Source of the DNA: Desulfobacterales bacterium
Lineage (GTDB): Bacteria > Desulfobacterota > Desulfobacteria > Desulfobacterales > JARGFK01
Length of the DNA: 57,287 bases
Assembly: GCA_029211065.1 (NCBI GenBank)
Contig: JARGFK010000001.1
Coordinates: forward strand, 101,265-158,551
Reading direction: 5' to 3'
Shown: positions 54,570-57,287 of the stretch, piece by piece
How the letters are laid out: every line of letters starts with the position of its first letter
How positions within the stretch are numbered: position 1 is the stretch's first letter
Made by a program: the position numbers and the translations under genes
The notes under the pieces: generated by a model
Database searches by the model: none
Told to the model about the DNA's origin: nothing
The model's input: the letters and a program-made list of their open reading frames with translations, nothing else

Positions 54570-54642
54570 TATCAGCTCAACAGCTCAACAGCCAACAGCT
54601 TATCAGCTCAACAGCCAACAGCTCAACAGCTCAACAGCTAAA
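54570..54642 (+). repeat. Right arm of the four-helix-bundle element
   Basis: Eight to nine units: ATATCAGCTCAACAGCTCAA, CAGCCAACAGCTTATCAGCT and CAACAGCTCAACAGCTA. It ends 6 bases before the argF ribosome site. Confidence 0.87.
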
Positions 54643-54658
54643 TCTTTGGAGATTTATT

Positions 54659-55594
54659 TTGAAAAAAGACATCTTAACATTGTTGGATCTGGAAAAAAAA
54701 GACTTTGACCGGCTCTTTAAACGGGCAGCCGAACTGAAAAAGCGCCACCAGCAGGGGCGCCTGGATATGCCGTTGAAAGCCAAAACCCTCGGTCTTGTTT
54801 TCGACAAGCACTCCACCCGTACGCGCCTGTCCTTTGAGGCGGCCATGGCGCAGCTGGGGGGAAACTCTATTTTTATCAGCGCCCGGGACACCCAGATGGC
54901 CCGGTCCGAGCCGGTGCGGGACACCGCCCGGGTACTTTCCAGATACCTGGATTGCCTGGCGATCCGGACGTATTCCCAGGACCTGCTGCAGGAGTTTGCC
55001 GAATTTTCATCCATCCCGGTCATCAACGCGCTGACCGATATGTATCATCCCTGTCAGGTGTTGAGCGACCTGATGACCATAGTTGAATTTAAAAAGGGTT
55101 ACGCCGGCGTCAACATCGTCTGGGTCGGGGACGGCAACAATGTGTCGCATTCATGGATCAACGCGGCGGCGGTATTGGATCTTAACCTGGTGCTGGCCTG
55201 CCCGGAAGGGTATTATCCGGACGAGCGGGTCTTGAAAAAAACGCTCCTCCTGAAAACCGGCCGGATCCAGGTTACCTCCGACCCGGTAAAGGCCGTCAGG
55301 GACGCCGACGTGATATATACGGATGTATGGGCCAGCATGGGCAAGGAAAGTGAATCCGCTTCCCGCAAGCGCGCGTTTGCCGCGTTTCAGGTCAACAGCA
55401 CCCTTATGAAAAAAGCGCCCAAAGATGCCATTGTCATGCACTGCCTCCCGGCGCACCGCGGCGAAGAAATCAGCAACTCGGTTCTGGAAGGGCCGGCCTC
55501 GGTTGTCTGGGACCAGTCGGAAAACAAGATGCACATGCACAAGGCGATCCTGGAAACCCTGATGGGCGTATGGGGCAGGGGGAAAAGCGATTGA
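54659..55594 (+). CDS. argF: Ornithine carbamoyltransferase
   Basis: 311 aa from TTG at 54659, 7 nt after GGAG. Carbamoyl-phosphate motif KHSTRTRLSFEAAMAQLGG, then HPCQVLSDLMTI, ornithine motif VGDGNNVSHSW and MHCLPAHRGEEISNSV. It makes citrulline. The last residues (GRGKSD) and the TGA stop come from the edge of a GATTG element; the same GGCAGGGGGAAAAGCGATTG border follows leuS as non-coding DNA. Confidence 0.96.
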   Translation: MKKDILTLLDLEKKDFDRLFKRAAELKKRHQQGRLDMPLKAKTLGLVFDKHSTRTRLSFEAAMAQLGGNSIFISARDTQMARSEPVRDTARVLSRYLDCLAIRTYSQDLLQEFAEFSSIPVINALTDMYHPCQVLSDLMTIVEFKKGYAGVNIVWVGDGNNVSHSWINAAAVLDLNLVLACPEGYYPDERVLKKTLLLKTGRIQVTSDPVKAVRDADVIYTDVWASMGKESESASRKRAFAAFQVNSTLMKKAPKDAIVMHCLPAHRGEEISNSVLEGPASVVWDQSENKMHMHKAILETLMGVWGRGKSD

Positions 55595-55834
55595 TGATTG
55601 GCGATGGACGATGGACGATTGGAAACGCCCTTAAATCGAAAAGCATCAATCAAAGATCAACAATCGGAAAAGAAGATGCCCATTTTAGAGACATGCTTAA
55701 ACGCGGTCCTGTGGAACAAAACTATCGCAATGCGCTGTCCTGTCGGGCATGGTTGTGTATCGAGCCCTGCATCTTTCCTGCAGGGTCGGTACAAATCAAA
55801 AACCCTTTGAGTCCTTCGCGTCTTTGCGGTTCAA
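55577..55834 (+). repeat. GATTG element fused to the right half of a GAACCGC element
   Basis: The GATTG part (55577-55668) starts inside argF. Its CAACAATCGG end joins AAAAGAAGATGCCCATTTTA as at 52729. The second part has a CCTGCATCTTTCCTGCAGG inner hairpin and ends CGTCTTTGCGGTTCAAA. CTTCAG units follow at 55850-55876. Confidence 0.85.
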
Positions 55835-55883
55835 ATGTTCATCTTTTTTTCCTTCAGTCTTCAACCTTCAGCCTTATTTTTTC

Positions 55884-55927
55884 TTGACATAACTCCCTAA
55901 TTATTCTAAATGTTCATGTCATGAACA
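55884..55927 (+). promoter_or_regulatory. Promoter and operator palindrome at the MarR-like gene
   Basis: TTGACA (55884-55889) is followed by an AT-rich -10 region (CTAAAT/TAAATG, 16-17 nt away). The perfect palindrome TGTTCATG-T-CATGAACA (55911-55927) covers the -10 end, the likely transcription start and the ATG at 55921. No ribosome site is seen, so the mRNA may be leaderless. Binding of the regulator here would shut off its own gene. Confidence 0.65.
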
Positions 55928-56307
55928 ATGATTACCAGCAGGAGATCCGATATCGGCTGCTCAAGATTCTGAACCGCAACCCCAATTTCACCCAGCGGGA
56001 AATGGCCAGAGAAATGGGAATCAGCCTGGGAAAGGTCAATTTCTGCCTGGCCGAGCTGGCCAAAAAGGGTTTCATCAGAATCAACCGCTTTAAGGACTCC
56101 GAAAATAAACTGCAATACCTTTACAAACTGACCCCCAGCGGTCTGGAGGCCAAAGCCGGCCTGACCGTAAGCTTTTTAAAGCGCAAAATATCTGAATACA
56201 ATGAGATCAAAAACCAGATTCGCGAACTGGCCCGGGAAGCAAATGTAGCGGAGCCTTTGGATCTGGCCCAGGACGAAATGCCGGATGAAGCCGGCCGGGT
56301 TTTCTGA
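55921..56307 (+). CDS. MarR/winged-helix family regulator (EPS-associated type)
   Basis: 128 aa. Winged helix: YRLLKILNRNPNFTQREMAR, EMGISLGKVNFCLAELAKKG, FIRINRFKDS, then a C-terminal helix (SFLKRKISEYNEIKNQIREL). It matches the small MarR-like regulators often found at exopolysaccharide loci. The window ends before any such locus could be seen. The start codon lies inside a perfect palindrome. Confidence 0.87.
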   Translation: MNNDYQQEIRYRLLKILNRNPNFTQREMAREMGISLGKVNFCLAELAKKGFIRINRFKDSENKLQYLYKLTPSGLEAKAGLTVSFLKRKISEYNEIKNQIRELAREANVAEPLDLAQDEMPDEAGRVF

Positions 56308-56321
56308 ACCGCAACGAGCGC

Positions 56322-56356
56322 ATTCCCCGTCCCGCCCTGGCGGGACTGCAGGGAAT
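56322..56356. repeat. Nested palindrome (dRS3-like) after the MarR-like gene
   Basis: Outer ATTCCC ... GGGAAT encloses GTCCCGC-CCTG-GCGGGAC. There is no U-run, so it is a weak terminator at best. It resembles the ATTCC/GGAAT palindrome at 7968. Confidence 0.55.
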
Positions 56357-56533
56357 CTTCAATCTCGTTTTCACCATATATACAAATTATTAATAATTAA
56401 AATAAGTTAAACTGGTTTTGGCCGCTGAACCCAGAAGGCGGAGCTGTCTAAACATCCCGGTAAATGAAATAAAATGAGACGGAATAGTGGGTATGCACTT
56501 TACTCAACCGACCACATGGTGTAGTATGCGGTT

Positions 56534-56945
56534 ATGGAGGAGCCAAGACACCCTGTTGCTGGCATCGATTATCCTAAAACATTCCAAGAATTTGATGAAT
56601 GGTTTAGCAGCGACGATGCCTGCATTGATTATATCGCTAAACTTCGATGGCCGAGAGGCTTCTGTTGCCCCTGTGGGGACATTACGGAGAAACCATCTTT
56701 GACAGGACGTGGTCTCTTTCTTTGCAGAAAATGTAAACGACAAACCTCCATTACTTCTGGAACGTTGTTTCATAAAACGCACAAGCCACTTCGGACTTGG
56801 TTTTTTGCCATGTGGTTTGTGACAAGTCAAAAGCATGGAACCAGCGCTCTTGGTTTGCAAAGAGTTCTCGGGCTTGGAAGTTACAATACTGCGTGGACTT
56901 GGCTTCATAAATTGCGTCGTGCCATGGTACGTCCTGGACGGGACC
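56534..56945 (+). pseudogene. IS1595-type transposase, interrupted
   Basis: The frame opens with a zinc-ribbon N-terminal domain (CCPCGDITEKPSLTGRGLFL, then CRKCKRQTSITSGTLFHKTH) and continues FFAMWFVTSQKHG ... LGSYNTAWTWLHKLRRAMVR PGRD, as in IS1595-family transposases. Family similarity stops near 56945, before the DDE catalytic domain, and the frame then runs through reverse-strand IS256 sequence. The gene was broken by that insertion. Confidence 0.85.
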
Positions 56946-56982
56946 AATTGACGAGATATTGTCAAGAGTTGTGTATGAAGGA

Positions 56983-57287
56983 TCAGGCGGCGATCCGTGA
57001 TTCTTCAATGCCATTGACAAATTGTACTCCTCTGATTACTTCCGCCAGGCGTTGAGGATGGTAGAGACGAATCCATCTTTTCTGCGCACACTGGCAGAGT
57101 TTAAATGCCATCGTGATAACCGTCTGGGCTGAAAAGCAGCCTCGGACTTTATCAGTTCGTAATCGGACCGTAGCAAATGTCGACTCGATCGGGTTGGTGG
57201 TACGAATATGCCTCCAATGCTCGGCTGGGAAGTCGTAAAAGGTCAGTAACTGCTCACGATCCTTTTCCAGACATTCGGCCGCTTTGG
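56983..57287 (-). mobile_element. IS256-family transposase, C-terminal part (5' end outside window)
   Basis: Read on the minus strand from the window edge, the frame gives KAAECLEKDREQLLTFYDFP, then TTNPIESTFATVRLRTDKVR, GCFSAQTVITMAFKLCQ and QKRWIRLYHPQRLAEVIRG, ending ESRIAA-stop at 56983. The NPIE segment is the conserved C-terminal motif of IS256/mutator transposases and carries the catalytic Glu. The element's end lies about 56945-56955, inside the IS1595 gene. Confidence 0.9.

Overview
The window looks like part of the chromosome of an anaerobic, iron-sulfur-rich bacterium. The most likely group is a sulfate-reducer-type deltaproteobacterium (Desulfobacterota). This is inferred from HdrA-type flavoproteins beside a tungsten aldehyde:ferredoxin oxidoreductase (AOR), radical SAM proteins, rubrerythrin, the hslV-hslU-argB-argD-argF order and very repeat-rich intergenic DNA. 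No rRNA, tRNA or CRISPR array was found.

Layout. 1-7300 (+): redox cluster with a GltD/HdrA-like flavoprotein (cut by the window edge), HdrA, an HdrC-like Fe-S protein, a small zinc-ribbon protein, an AOR-family tungstoenzyme and a four-cluster ferredoxin. 7500-12050 (+): cold-shock protein with a strong terminator, RRM RNA-binding protein, a radical-SAM-like protein with an incomplete cluster motif, and a long KamA-family radical SAM protein. 12200-15740: truncated flavoprotein, flavodoxin-like reductase (-), rubrerythrin and an exported YtfJ-like protein. 15940-25320 (-): branched-chain amino acid block ilvD-ilvB-ilvH-ilvC-cimA-leuA. It is preceded by a 29-codon Leu/Ile/Val-rich leader peptide and mutually exclusive hairpins that form a complete attenuator. 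25470-34570 (-): topA, dprA, secF, secD, yajC, a membrane-anchored LysM-like protein and rng. 34780-47000 (mostly +): leuS, lptE, rpsT (-), murJ, ftsB, a TPR-like protein, a lipoprotein, coaBC, a family 4 uracil-DNA glycosylase, nfeD, slipin and a Rho_N protein. 47080-55600 (+): HAD protein, xerC, hslV, hslU, argB, argD, a four-helix-bundle (S23/IVP family) gene inside its own repeat arms, and argF. 55900-57287: a MarR-like regulator with a palindrome over its start codon, then an IS1595-type transposase gene interrupted by an IS256-family element that runs out of the window.

The most unusual content lies between the genes. At least two abundant repeat families occur: a 75-110 bp GATTG element (13 copies or fragments) and a 245-280 bp structured element with inverted ends that read as GAACCGCAAAGGCG (about 10 copies or fragments). 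Several rarer short-period families share a plan: an arm of degenerate 7-9 nt tandem units, a core, then an inverted arm. The four-helix-bundle gene sits as the core of one such element. The repeats abut or supply stop codons, form chimeras with one another, and in places encode protein termini (CimA C-terminus, LptE N-terminus).

Functionally, the ilv/cim/leu block gives isoleucine (citramalate route), valine and the first leucine-specific step under one attenuator. argBDF covers mid-arginine synthesis, HslUV is the ATP-dependent protease, and yajC-secD-secF assists protein export. The 5' redox cluster probably couples an aldehyde or acyl-level oxidoreductase to HdrA-type flavin electron transfer.
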